A DNA stretch of 64,000 nucleotides from positions 682,001-746,000 of the forward strand of contig PADC01000006.1 of the NCBI GenBank assembly GCA_002700385.1. Reading direction: 5' to 3'. The notes beneath the pieces are model-generated. The model was not told the DNA's origin, did no database searches, and saw nothing but the letters and a program-made list of their open reading frames with translations. Below are positions 1-8,424 of this stretch, piece after piece (the stretch's first letter is position 1; every line of letters starts with the position of its first letter). Made by a program: the position numbers and the translations under genes. Origin of the DNA: Cycloclasticus sp. Lineage in GTDB: Bacteria; Pseudomonadota; Gammaproteobacteria; Methylococcales; Cycloclasticaceae.

Positions 1-482
1 CAATTAACAGTGTGTCCACCATGCCCGCTAATAAAAGGCATTTCATGGACTAAAATACCAATATCAGTCGATTCAGCTATAGCCAGATAGTGTTTATATA
101 CTTGTTCATTAGAATAAAATTTCTCTCTAAAAACTAACGAAATCATGTCTGCACCTATTTTCTCAGCGTGTCGTGCAAAATCTATCGACACCCTCGTCGA
201 GCAATGCAGTGGATCCGCTACAATTACAATGTTATCTTCATCAAGCGCTTTAACTGTGTCTACAACAAATTTATTGAGCTCCCTAATTTCCTGCCACGAC
301 AATTCACTAAAACGGCTGTTATAACCCATGACATAGAATATTTTTCCCCCATCATCAAATATTTTTCTTAGATAGCACTCCAAGGTTAGATAATCTATTT
401 CATCATCTACTTCTTTAAAGGGTGTCATAACAGAAAAAACAGGTCCGTTGATTCGAGATTTTAATAGTTCAAGTTTATTCAT
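1..482 (-). CDS. DapA/NanA-family aldolase, partial (N-terminal part, runs off left edge)
   Basis: This gene is missing from the ORF track because it leaves the window; I translated the complement by hand. It starts with ATG at 482, overlapping the stop of the upstream cytidylyltransferase gene by 4 nt (ATGA), and stays open for 160 codons to base 1. The visible part resembles the first half of the pyruvate-dependent class I aldolases (dihydrodipicolinate synthase / N-acetylneuraminate lyase TIM barrel). 'GPVFSVMTPF' matches the family opening, 'YVMGYNSRFSEL' lies where the family has its GTTGE loop, and 'AEKIGADMISLV' fits the next barrel repeat. The motif that normally reads YNxP reads 'HEMP', so the usual tyrosine is absent. 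The Schiff-base lysine would lie outside the window. Being co-translated with a CMP-sugar synthetase and a NeuB fusion, it probably acts on a sugar or sugar precursor; the substrate is unknown. Confidence 0.75.
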   Translation of the reverse strand, partial: MNKLELLKSRINGPVFSVMTPFKEVDDEIDYLTLECYLRKIFDDGGKIFYVMGYNSRFSELSWQEIRELNKFVVDTVKALDEDNIVIVADPLHCSTRVSIDFARHAEKIGADMISLVFREKFYSNEQVYKHYLAIAESTDIGILVHEMPFISGHGGHTVN

Positions 483-1174
483 TTTGTGTTGTCCATGACA
501 AATTGTACATATTGCAAATCTAGTTCAGTATCAATATCAACTGAATCAAGACGCTCCATTTGATAACCCTTCACTTTACCTTTCCAAAAATTTTGATGTC
601 CAATAAATGACTTCATCCACTGAATATAAAAACCACCATTTGGCCTATATATATTTTTTTGATCTTGAGATCTTGTATCACCCGTGATCAAAGGCGAAGG
701 CTCAAAAACTGATTGTATTAAACCTTTCTCCTCTATCGTCACACTTAATTGAGGCGGAAACTCATAGGTGGTTAGACTCACTACGCCATCAATTGCAGGA
801 CTAAGAAGCTTAAAACCTTCTTGAATATGCTCTTGTGTTCTGAAAGGACAAGTTGGCAACAATAAAGCCACAGCATCATAGTTATCTCTATATTTTGGCA
901 TTGAAGTCAACTCACACACCAGCTCCAATGCCGTAACATGATCACCAGACATCTGTTTAGGCCTTTTTACAGGCTCAACATCCTTATATAGTGCAGAAAG
1001 CGTCAAAATTTCATCGTCATCAGAAGATAAAATAATTGTCGAGAAACATCCGCTGTTTTGAGCAGACTGAAGTGTATAATCCACTAAAGCACGTCCACCA
1101 AGTTGTCTAAGATTTTTTCTTTTTAGTCGTTTAGACCCGCCTCTAGCGGGTACAATTGCTAGCGCCTTTACCAT
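479..1174 (-). CDS. Acylneuraminate cytidylyltransferase family protein (NeuA/PseF/LegF-like CMP-sugar synthetase)
   Basis: Predicted to activate a nonulosonic acid (sialic, legionaminic or pseudaminic type) with CTP, giving the CMP-sugar used by glycosyltransferases in the cytoplasm. The N-terminus 'ALAIVPARGGSKRLKRKN' is the nucleotide-binding signature of the family (consensus xxIPARGGSKxxxxKN), followed by 'LGGRALVDYTLQSA' and 'LLPTCPFRTQEHI', which match the conserved LxPTSPLR block. At 231 residues it has the normal single-domain length. It lies between the methyltransferase and the DapA-like gene and overlaps the latter by 4 nt, so the two are probably translationally coupled. The NeuB fusion two genes upstream would supply the substrate. 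I cannot tell from sequence which nine-carbon sugar is activated. Confidence 0.88.
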   Translation of the reverse strand: MVKALAIVPARGGSKRLKRKNLRQLGGRALVDYTLQSAQNSGCFSTIILSSDDDEILTLSALYKDVEPVKRPKQMSGDHVTALELVCELTSMPKYRDNYDAVALLLPTCPFRTQEHIQEGFKLLSPAIDGVVSLTTYEFPPQLSVTIEEKGLIQSVFEPSPLITGDTRSQDQKNIYRPNGGFYIQWMKSFIGHQNFWKGKVKGYQMERLDSVDIDTELDLQYVQFVMDNTK

Positions 1175-1221
1175 AATTTTCGGTTTTATGTTTTATATAA
1201 TGAAAGTAAGTTAATTGAACT

Positions 1222-1890
1222 TTAAGGAATTCGAATATAGGCTGGAATATGAGAAATGGGCAACTTCTCAATCAACAGGTTTTTGTCTCTAAGGAAATCA
1301 TCTATCGCTCTTGTTTCGCCAGGCACAGTTCCATAATCATCCATCATTATAATCCCGCCTGATACCACTCTGTCAAAACAGTTTTCCAACACGGTCATCG
1401 TCGGTTCATAAACATCAACATCAATATGTAGAAGTGAAATTTTTAGCTCAAGGTGCTCCTCCACATACTTCGGCAAAGTGGTCTTAATATCCCCTTGAAT
1501 TAACTCAAAATTCTCAACCCCTTTTTCTTTTAAAGAATCACTTAATTCTCTAACAGATATGCCTTCACCCGCTTCCTTTTCAAATTTATTAATAAATCCC
1601 ACATCACTTTCATCTCCATAACTTGGAAACTTTCCAAAAGCATCGAAACCTATCACCTTCCTAGAGTATGGGCTTTCGAGCATATCACGAAACGTACAAA
1701 ACCTAATAAATGAAGCTCCTTTAAAAACACCAAATTCAACTATATGACCAGGCAAAGCTTGAATTGATTTATATAGCTCATAGTGCGCCAATAGTTTGGG
1801 GATGCGAACAAAGTCACTGGTCAAATAAAACCCATTTTCATAATCCCATTTTTTTTTGGTTTCAAACCCTAAAAAAGATTTATCCAACAT
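1222..1890 (-). CDS. TylF/MycF-like class I SAM-dependent O-methyltransferase
   Basis: A 222-residue protein of the TylF (macrocin O-methyltransferase) family. The SAM-binding glycine motif 'IVEFGVFKGASF' lies near residue 50. A metal-binding and catalytic region contains 'LLHIDVDVYEPT' and 'GGIIMMDDYG', the acidic pattern typical of the family. The start is supported by a strong AGGAGG two bases before the ATG, placed directly over the stop of the upstream NeuB fusion gene, so translation is likely coupled. Family members methylate sugar hydroxyls in antibiotics and surface polysaccharides. In this cluster the likely target is a sugar of the same glycan, but the acceptor is not deducible. 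It is separated from the cytidylyltransferase by 47 nt. Confidence 0.85.
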   Translation of the reverse strand: MLDKSFLGFETKKKWDYENGFYLTSDFVRIPKLLAHYELYKSIQALPGHIVEFGVFKGASFIRFCTFRDMLESPYSRKVIGFDAFGKFPSYGDESDVGFINKFEKEAGEGISVRELSDSLKEKGVENFELIQGDIKTTLPKYVEEHLELKISLLHIDVDVYEPTMTVLENCFDRVVSGGIIMMDDYGTVPGETRAIDDFLRDKNLLIEKLPISHIPAYIRIP

Positions 1891-1896
1891 TTCCTC

Positions 1897-4155
1897 CTAA
1901 AAATACTGCTCAAGCTTTTCTAAAGCACACCAAAACCCCTCTCCTGAATTTTCGTGCCCTTGCCAAACTTCTGGAATAAAGCTTGCCAAGGGGGCTTTTT
2001 GGTTCAAAATTTTTGCAAGGCTAGAAAAATCAACCTCCCCCTTTTCTATCTGTAGTCCTTCGTCATCGATGCCTTTAGCATCAGCAATATGAAGATGTGC
2101 CGTATAGGGTGACACCTTTTCCAAAAATGAAGAGAAAGAGCTTTCGCCAAAATTTGATGCTAATTTAGAATGCGAAATATCTAAACATATCCTGTATTTA
2201 AATTCCTTACAAAATTTTACAATTTCTTCTGCTTCGACAAAAATATTATGATAGCGTTGCCCCCCAAAATGCCACGGAAAAGGAGGCATAGTCTGAGGCC
2301 ATATTTCAACCCCTTCCGTATTTAACGTTTTTAAACTTAATATTAAGTTTTGTAGTCTGATTGCTTTTTGCTCTTTGGGCAAAAAACCCGATTCACTAAA
2401 CCCTCCTACATTGGTGATAATGCCTATTTTCTTTTGGGGCCTAAAAAAGTTGCTTAGCAATCGAGTAAAATTGATAACCCTTTGCATTTCCTTTATTGAG
2501 TGCAATCTATATTTTTCATCAGGACTGCACAGATCTAACACATGATCACCCGCAAATAACTCTGGACTGTGAACAACCAAATCGAGGTCAACCTTTTTAA
2601 TAAAGAAATTATTTAGCTCAACTTCTAAATCCTTATAACTAAGATGAAACTCTAACAACGAAACATTAGTTTTATTCATCAGTTCTGCATAGTCATGAAA
2701 ACGAACAGGCACTCCCCAATTTCTGGAAAATTCGTAATCTCTGGCTTCGAAAACTCGTTCATTTTCTAAATCAGATGGGTAAAAAACATCTCCTTTTTTT
2801 AAATCCCTTAATGCATCTCTACCTATTAATTCACTTTTATAGCTTGGCTGTAAGCCATGACCAGGAGATTTTACCTCCAACATCTCTGCCTCTATTATTT
2901 GGCCTTTTGACAATGCTTGGTTAATAAAAAGAGATTTAGCCAACGTTGCTCTATTCATTTCTTCTCCCTGAGATACCGAACGCTCATTAATCGAACCAAG
3001 CGCACTGTCGACTTGACGAACACCCTCCACTAGTTTTTTAAATTCGTCAGGTAATAGACTTACCTTGTGATCACTGCCTTCTAATGTCGTATCTTCTGTT
3101 AAATGTTTCTCTACTATTCTAGCCCCACAGGCTACTGCAGCAATTGCCACATTTATCCCTCTTTCGTGCCCAGAATAGCCAACAATAGTTTGACTAAGCT
3201 CCTTAAGCCTTGATATATAACTTAAATGTATATCTTTAAAAGGGGGCGGGTAACATGAATTACAGTGTAATAAAGCGTACTGAGCACCTCCATCATTTAA
3301 TAAAGTGACTGCCTTTTTAATCTCAAGCTCAGTTGACATCCCAGTAGATAATATAAGCGGTTTTCCCGTATCAATAAGGGTCTTGATTAAATCATGATTA
3401 GTTAAATCAGCTGATGCTATTTTGTACGCCGACATTCCATATTCTTCTAATACAGCTACTGAAGATTTATCCCAGGGAGTGCACAATGGAATAATTCCCT
3501 TGTCTTTACAATAATCAAAAGCCTTGAACATTTCATCGATACTTAATTGAAACCGGCTTAACAAATCTAAAGTATATTGTGATCCTAGGTTTTCTTTTGC
3601 ATCATCTGCATTCCCTGTGTTTGAATATAACTCTCCCATATCCCTAATTTGGAATTTGGCACAATCGGCCCCTGCCCTGATCGCTGCATCTATCAATCTG
3701 CGAGCCCTTTCCAGAGAACCATTATGGTTATTTCCTATTTCAGCAATTACGAATACAGGAGCGTTATGCGAAACTTTATAACCATCAATAAAAAATTCTT
3801 GTTCTTGCCTAGAACGCCTACAAACAACGGATATCAAATGAAACTGATTATCTAAAATAGGAACAAACAAAAATTCACTCAATAAAGCACGTATACTCTC
3901 TGAAGAAGCCCCCTCTTTGACATAAGCAAAATCTTTATTGAGTAAATGCTGAACAGAAATATTTAAATTAGCTTGGTTTTTTGTACGTGACAGCCAACGA
4001 ATTAAATCCCCATTTGTTAACACACCAATAACTCTATTCTGTTCATCCACACCGAACAAAACTCTTCCCTTAACTGTTGAAATTTTTTCAAGTACTGCAG
4101 TTAAAGGCGTTTCTATATGAACAATATATTTAGAAATATTTCGTTCAAAAATCAT
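1897..4155 (-). CDS. Multidomain nonulosonic acid synthase: CBS pair + NeuB + SAF + TIM-barrel fusion
   Basis: Four modules are visible in 752 residues. Residues ~1-120 form a CBS-domain pair ('VLFGVDEQNRVIGVLTNGDL'). Residues ~130-380 are a NeuB synthase barrel: 'FVIAEIGNNHNG', 'CAKFQ', 'LHCNSCYPPP', 'GYSGHERG' and 'VEKHLTEDTTLEG' retain the family's catalytic and metal-site motifs, so condensation of phosphoenolpyruvate with an N-acyl hexosamine is plausible. Residues ~400-475 are the SAF (antifreeze-like) substrate lid. Residues ~480-752 form a second TIM barrel of the xylose isomerase/AP-endonuclease-2 type ('CLDISHSKLASNFGE', 'HLHIADAKG', 'PEVWQGHENSG'), with His/Asp/Glu residues suited to binding a metal. 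Typical NeuB is about 350 residues, so this is a true fusion without internal stops. The C-terminal barrel may epimerise or isomerise the substrate or product; that is inference. The gene opens a run leading to the methyltransferase and CMP-sugar synthetase. Confidence 0.85.
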   Translation of the reverse strand: MIFERNISKYIVHIETPLTAVLEKISTVKGRVLFGVDEQNRVIGVLTNGDLIRWLSRTKNQANLNISVQHLLNKDFAYVKEGASSESIRALLSEFLFVPILDNQFHLISVVCRRSRQEQEFFIDGYKVSHNAPVFVIAEIGNNHNGSLERARRLIDAAIRAGADCAKFQIRDMGELYSNTGNADDAKENLGSQYTLDLLSRFQLSIDEMFKAFDYCKDKGIIPLCTPWDKSSVAVLEEYGMSAYKIASADLTNHDLIKTLIDTGKPLILSTGMSTELEIKKAVTLLNDGGAQYALLHCNSCYPPPFKDIHLSYISRLKELSQTIVGYSGHERGINVAIAAVACGARIVEKHLTEDTTLEGSDHKVSLLPDEFKKLVEGVRQVDSALGSINERSVSQGEEMNRATLAKSLFINQALSKGQIIEAEMLEVKSPGHGLQPSYKSELIGRDALRDLKKGDVFYPSDLENERVFEARDYEFSRNWGVPVRFHDYAELMNKTNVSLLEFHLSYKDLEVELNNFFIKKVDLDLVVHSPELFAGDHVLDLCSPDEKYRLHSIKEMQRVINFTRLLSNFFRPQKKIGIITNVGGFSESGFLPKEQKAIRLQNLILSLKTLNTEGVEIWPQTMPPFPWHFGGQRYHNIFVEAEEIVKFCKEFKYRICLDISHSKLASNFGESSFSSFLEKVSPYTAHLHIADAKGIDDEGLQIEKGEVDFSSLAKILNQKAPLASFIPEVWQGHENSGEGFWCALEKLEQYF

Positions 4156-4221
4156 AATATCAATCTCTAATTATTCTATTAGGTTAAAAAGAAAAGTCCT
4201 TCAGAACCGCAAGCAAACTTT

Positions 4222-5130
4222 TTACTTTAATTTGCTTATAGCCGAATTCGCAACCAAAGCCGCTCCCCAGTGACTTAAATGTGTATGGTCAGAGTAAAAC
4301 AGCTTATCACCTTCTCGAACTATACATTCAGAATCTTTACACAAAACATCATACGGATCGATGAAAAGCACTTTATCTCTATGCTTTTCCGCGAAGCTTT
4401 CTAGCATCTGATTAAAATAAAAAAGCTCTCCCTCAACGTTTGCAAACTTCTCTGGGCATTTAGCATTAGTATGATTACGCATACATTCAATATAGCTGCC
4501 TTCCGATAAGAAATTAGATGTTGGTACATTTTCGATTAATATGAGTTTCCCCTTCACAGGGAGGCTCTCAATCAAAGAAAACAAATCCTCAATAATCAAT
4601 TTTGTACTTCAAAAAACTCTCCAAAACGACCAAGAACTTTACCTCCTTTTAACTGAATTAATTTATCCCAGAGTAAGTTAAATTAGCAATCGGTTTATTT
4701 GAATTCATTAAGAGAAAAGCAAGTAAAGATCGAGCTACTAATTCCCCTAGCCAAAGCAAGAATGTCCAAGCAAAAAAATAAAAACTTAAAATAAATAAAA
4801 CTGAGGCGAACAAACTGTTAGAAAATTCTAGTAACTCCACTTGAGTCAACCAGCTTAAAAAAAAACAATACTCACGATTAAAACAACCATCAATGTAGGC
4901 AATATTCGGCGTGCACGGCGCTCATAGAAGTGCAAATGGGGAAACTTACCTTGCCGCATGTCATTTATAATAATATTTGTTATTAAGTATCCACTAATAA
5001 CAAAAAACACATCGACACCAACATACCCACCACTAAATAAGGGATTGTCTAGGTGAAAAAAAACGACCGACAAAATGGCTAATGCTCGTAACCCATCTAT
5101 TTCAGGCCTGTATTGCAGATAATTATCCAC
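4222..5130 (-). pseudogene. Broken OafA/YrhL-type acyltransferase with C-terminal SGNH domain
   Basis: Three track ORFs are pieces of one degraded gene. The first (5130 to 4855, GTG start) is the N-terminus of an acyltransferase-3 protein: 'YRPEIDGLRALAILSVV', 'GGYVGVDVFFVISGYLI' and 'FYERRARRILPTL' are hallmark motifs. It ends at a stop created inside a run of nine A (4857-4865; T9 in the coding sense). Adding one base restores '...VFFLSWLTQVELLEFSNSLFASVLF', which continues the family sequence. The second piece (4849 to 4658) then loses similarity without the PLLHTWSL-type segment. The third (4599 to 4222) is the C-terminal SGNH domain with 'YSDHTHLSHWGAALV'. Intact relatives are around 640-680 residues, so roughly 1 kb of the middle is missing. 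The gene would have O-acetylated a surface sugar; it is almost certainly dead. Confidence 0.85.
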
Positions 5131-5206
5131 TCAATAAATCACATGTTAGATCTGCTCCGCTACGCGGCTCAAACATTTAAGGAACATAGACATATCATGA
5201 ATAAGA

Positions 5207-5875
5207 CTAAAGCATCAAGCCTTTAACTCTACTGACTAACGAACGCCTTTGGTTATTAAACTGATAACAACCAAAATGATAATTAAACATCAGCAGTTGG
5301 CTTTGAAAATTTAATGATGTTGTATTATCCCTTAATAAATGGGACAAATACCTCACCACATTCGAATTAGCATGAATAATATCTTTTCGAAATTCGGGTT
5401 TCAATACTGCTTTATTCGAAATTTCATTATTAATATCAATCACCTCAAATAAAGAACGTTCTTTCAGAAGTTTGTTATACGCTCTTAAATAAACACCTTG
5501 ATTAGGGTTCTGAGTCATCATAGGCGCTAGAATACGCACATTATTACTAAACGTTTTAATAATTTCCTGCTGGACAAGCACATACCTGTCAACACAATTA
5601 TGAATAAAAGCGCTGTTATTCACATCATCAGGGTATTCATTATATTCCCAGCTGTGCCACGACTTACCTAAAGCAAATCGAGTATCTGGTTCTCCAAATA
5701 AGAGCAAAAGCTCTTCCCCTCGAATGAGATTAGCAATTTTTAACAGGCTGCTCTTAACTTTCAACGCGCTCTCATAAGAAGTAAAGTTATAACTTTTACC
5801 TGGCCCTAAGAAAATTGGTGTATAACCTTCTTGGAAACCAAAGGCCCTAACATGACTGTCGCCAACGATAACCAA
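5207..5875 (-). CDS. SGNH-hydrolase-like protein
   Basis: A 222-residue protein starting with TTG directly after, and in the same frame as, the TAA stop of the dioxygenase gene. 'VIVGDSHVRAFG' matches SGNH block I (GDSH replacing GDS), 'LLLFGEPDTR' lies where block III would be, and 'DIIHANSNVV' resembles the block V Asp-x-x-His. A serine-esterase or acyl-transfer role on the glycan is therefore possible, but similarity is limited to these short motifs. The next gene downstream is the decayed OafA-type acyltransferase, which itself ended in an SGNH domain. The TTG start is weak; AGGAAG lies 4 nt upstream and would support re-initiation coupled to the dioxygenase stop. Alternatively the two ORFs were once one protein. 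Confidence 0.6.
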   Translation of the reverse strand: MVIVGDSHVRAFGFQEGYTPIFLGPGKSYNFTSYESALKVKSSLLKIANLIRGEELLLLFGEPDTRFALGKSWHSWEYNEYPDDVNNSAFIHNCVDRYVLVQQEIIKTFSNNVRILAPMMTQNPNQGVYLRAYNKLLKERSLFEVIDINNEISNKAVLKPEFRKDIIHANSNVVRYLSHLLRDNTTSLNFQSQLLMFNYHFGCYQFNNQRRSLVSRVKGLML

Positions 5876-6715
5876 TTATCTTCCTAAATTAGCTCGGGTT
5901 AATCTTTCTCTTGGCAATGTTCTAGAGCCCCTAGTTTTTAATATTTTCGACAAATTCAAACAACTTTGAATCCACCAATGTGCATCAAAAAGTCGAGAAT
6001 TATACCCACGAATAGGAATCGGGTGAGCATGCCCTCGAATCACCTTTCTCTCATAACCAACTGAAACGACACCGCCCTTATGAAACCCATCAGGATCAAA
6101 AATTATCAAATCACCTGCATTTACAGCAATTACCGTGGGATTATGCAATTCTTCAGCAGGAATATCATTGGGTATGTTTTTAATTTCAACCCCTGATAAC
6201 ACATAATAATTGGCTCGAAAGTGTCCCTCACGATGTGATCCTATATCATATTCAAGCGATCCATTTCTCTTACTTACATTAACTAGATTAATATAAAACT
6301 TCAAAGACTGCTGTCTATCAAAATGCCATGGTAGAATCTGTTTTTTTGAAGGCAAATCATGCGTTAAATAAATATCGTCGTTTATTTCACAATCGACCCC
6401 AAAATAGCCTTCAGCAACTTTTCTCATGAAATCAGATGTAAACGTAGACTTTATAGCTTTTACATCCTCTGTCATATTGACTGTTTTACACTTCGCAACC
6501 TGACCATTTTCGCCATAACTGAAATTCTTATTTGTTGTGAAATTAAAATGGTCTTCTCCGGCAGATAAAACTTGATCAAACTCATACTGTAAAGCGCTCA
6601 GTGTTAACTCGCTCAAAAAATTTTTAATGACACAAATCCCATATTTATCTAATTTCTCTAATACTAGTGATATTTCAGAATCTGCTTCAAGCATCAGCAA
6701 ATTTAAATTTTTCAA
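5876..6715 (-). CDS. Phytanoyl-CoA dioxygenase (PhyH)-family Fe(II)/2-oxoglutarate oxygenase
   Basis: A 279-residue protein with the PhyH-type cupin pattern. 'PWHFDRQQSLKFYI' carries the HxD iron ligands near residue 135, and 'LIIFDPDGFHKGG' supplies the distal histidine near 215. An arginine in 'RKVIRGHAHPI' could bind 2-oxoglutarate. Family members hydroxylate diverse small molecules; inside a glycan cluster the target is likely a sugar or acyl substituent, but this is inference. The start is TTG at 6715, overlapping the TGA stop of the flippase gene. A GGAG lies about nine bases upstream. The ATG at 6722 is in a different frame. The gene is followed without any spacer by the SGNH-like ORF in the same frame. 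Confidence 0.75.
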   Translation of the reverse strand: MKNLNLLMLEADSEISLVLEKLDKYGICVIKNFLSELTLSALQYEFDQVLSAGEDHFNFTTNKNFSYGENGQVAKCKTVNMTEDVKAIKSTFTSDFMRKVAEGYFGVDCEINDDIYLTHDLPSKKQILPWHFDRQQSLKFYINLVNVSKRNGSLEYDIGSHREGHFRANYYVLSGVEIKNIPNDIPAEELHNPTVIAVNAGDLIIFDPDGFHKGGVVSVGYERKVIRGHAHPIPIRGYNSRLFDAHWWIQSCLNLSKILKTRGSRTLPRERLTRANLGR

Positions 6716-8016
6716 TTTTCATTTCTCCTCTTCAAACAAAATAAAGTTTTCGAGTAAACGGGCTCCATCACATTTTTCAAGGCTCTTAATCTACCCCATG
6801 GTTGGGGAAATAATTTTTGTGACAGAAGAAAAACTCCAAAAGCCATCATAAAATGGAAGCTAAGAACATAACAGGAAAAATCTATCAGTGTGATCGTCTC
6901 AATGTTTGCTAGCAATAAAATAAAATATACTACCGAAGAAATAAATGAGATATATGAGATCACACCAACCCTCTCAATAAAAAGCAGACCTTTAGCAGCT
7001 AAATAATATGCTAGCTTCAACCAACCTGCCCAGACAAGAATTAACGTGGGCACCAAGGTGTTCAAGAAATCATCCCCAACCAAATAATCAAAAAACACTA
7101 TTAAAAAAAATGAATATGCAATGGATAAAATAAACATTATGATTAATAGAAAATAGCTTCCCCCAACTACTTGCTCAAATTTGCTTTTTTGTAACTTATC
7201 GAATGACCATGGCATAAAAGCCCTATTAAATGATTCTGCTATCACCAGCATTGGCATCGCCAGTGACAAAGCCACTGCTACTTCACCCACCATTGACAAC
7301 CCAACAAATGAGGACAAAACCACTTTGTCAATGACAAAAACCGACGATAAAATCAACGAATGAGGTAAAGCTGGAAAAACAAAACCCATTATATGTTTAG
7401 CATAACTATTATCCCACGACAGGTTCAGCATAGAGTCTTTAGACAATGAAACTAAAGAGAGTAATGCTGCAATTACACAAGCCAAAACCATGGAATAAAC
7501 TCGTTCTTTTCCACCTCCCTCCAAATAAAAAATAAGGATCAGAACAAACATACCCTCCAATACCAACTTCAATAATTGCAATTTTGCAAATTCGTAAGGA
7601 TTTCGACTTGTTTGGTATATCACCAAGCGCATATTAATGACAAACATCGCTACTGAAACAAGCAAAGCTAGAAAAAGAAAATTAAAATACAAGCCCGTAA
7701 TTTTCTCTAGTACAGGGTTAAAAACAACTGTAAAAATTACCACCAATATATACAAAAAAATTGCTATGGAAAAAGAAATACCTACGTATTGCTTGAACTT
7801 ATTAACCTCAACTTTATGATATATAACCCTGATAAAGCCATGTAGACCTGTACTCCCGGCTAAAGAATACATCGCAACTAAAGTCGAAAACATAGCAATC
7901 AACCCATACTCATCCACTGTCAAAATTCTAGTCAAAAAAGGTAACAAGATAAAAGGTAATGCTTTTTCAAGCACTGAAGAAAGTAAATAAATCCCACCCT
8001 CTTTTAATATTCTCAT
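6712..8016 (-). CDS. Wzx-type polysaccharide flippase (MOP superfamily)
   Basis: A 434-residue integral membrane protein with roughly twelve hydrophobic segments and the usual N-terminus of O-antigen/capsule flippases, 'GGIYLLSSVLEKALPFILLP' followed by 'FLTRILTVDEYGLIAMF'. Wzx proteins move undecaprenyl-diphosphate-linked oligosaccharides across the inner membrane. The track start at 8067 is probably too long: ATG at 8016 is preceded by GAGGT five bases upstream and begins right before the first membrane segment. The gene is the first of the minus-strand island visible here and reads away from pilB. The downstream dioxygenase start overlaps its stop. No glycosyltransferase is present in the visible part, so the rest of the glycan cluster lies to the left of the window. 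Confidence 0.88.
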   Translation of the reverse strand: MRILKEGGIYLLSSVLEKALPFILLPFLTRILTVDEYGLIAMFSTLVAMYSLAGSTGLHGFIRVIYHKVEVNKFKQYVGISFSIAIFLYILVVIFTVVFNPVLEKITGLYFNFLFLALLVSVAMFVINMRLVIYQTSRNPYEFAKLQLLKLVLEGMFVLILIFYLEGGGKERVYSMVLACVIAALLSLVSLSKDSMLNLSWDNSYAKHIMGFVFPALPHSLILSSVFVIDKVVLSSFVGLSMVGEVAVALSLAMPMLVIAESFNRAFMPWSFDKLQKSKFEQVVGGSYFLLIIMFILSIAYSFFLIVFFDYLVGDDFLNTLVPTLILVWAGWLKLAYYLAAKGLLFIERVGVISYISFISSVVYFILLLANIETITLIDFSCYVLSFHFMMAFGVFLLSQKLFPQPWGRLRALKNVMEPVYSKTLFCLKRRNEN

Positions 8017-8424
8017 TTTTACCTCAAACCGAACATTTAATACACTTAAATAATTTAACCACTTCAAAGAGTTCAGAGAAAAAATATAATGTTCTCTATT
8101 GTAGGAATTTAACTTGCCTTCTATTTATGTGAAACACCTTTAAAAAATATATTGAAACCTTAGCACACGATAGTGCTAAGTCTTGTAACCAACACGTAAA
8201 TCCCGCTTATCACTTGCTTTTGTTGCTTATCTTAACACCAAGCCAATCAACATGATAAAACAGGAAAGCCTTATTTTCTCTCAACAGCTAAAAGAGTGAC
8301 GCAGGTTTCATACACTTAAATATGCATTTAAAGTAATAGTTACTGCAAAAACTCTTAATTTCTACTATATTTAAGTCACTAATAACATTTCGTTAATACA
8401 GTATAGGGATTTATTCGACTCAAC
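8017..8424. other. Divergent intergenic region between flippase and pilB
   Basis: About 400 bases of AT-rich sequence between two divergently read genes. It should carry the promoters of both, but I could not fix a convincing -35/-10 pair or a sigma-54 (GG-N10-GC) element. No ORF, tRNA or strong hairpin was recognised. There is no pilA-like gene here, although pilA often lies beside pilB in related bacteria. Confidence 0.5.

Noticed and set aside
168-371. Plus-strand ORF of 67 codons at the left edge
   Set aside because: It is the antisense shadow of the DapA-like gene, which has family motifs on the minus strand.
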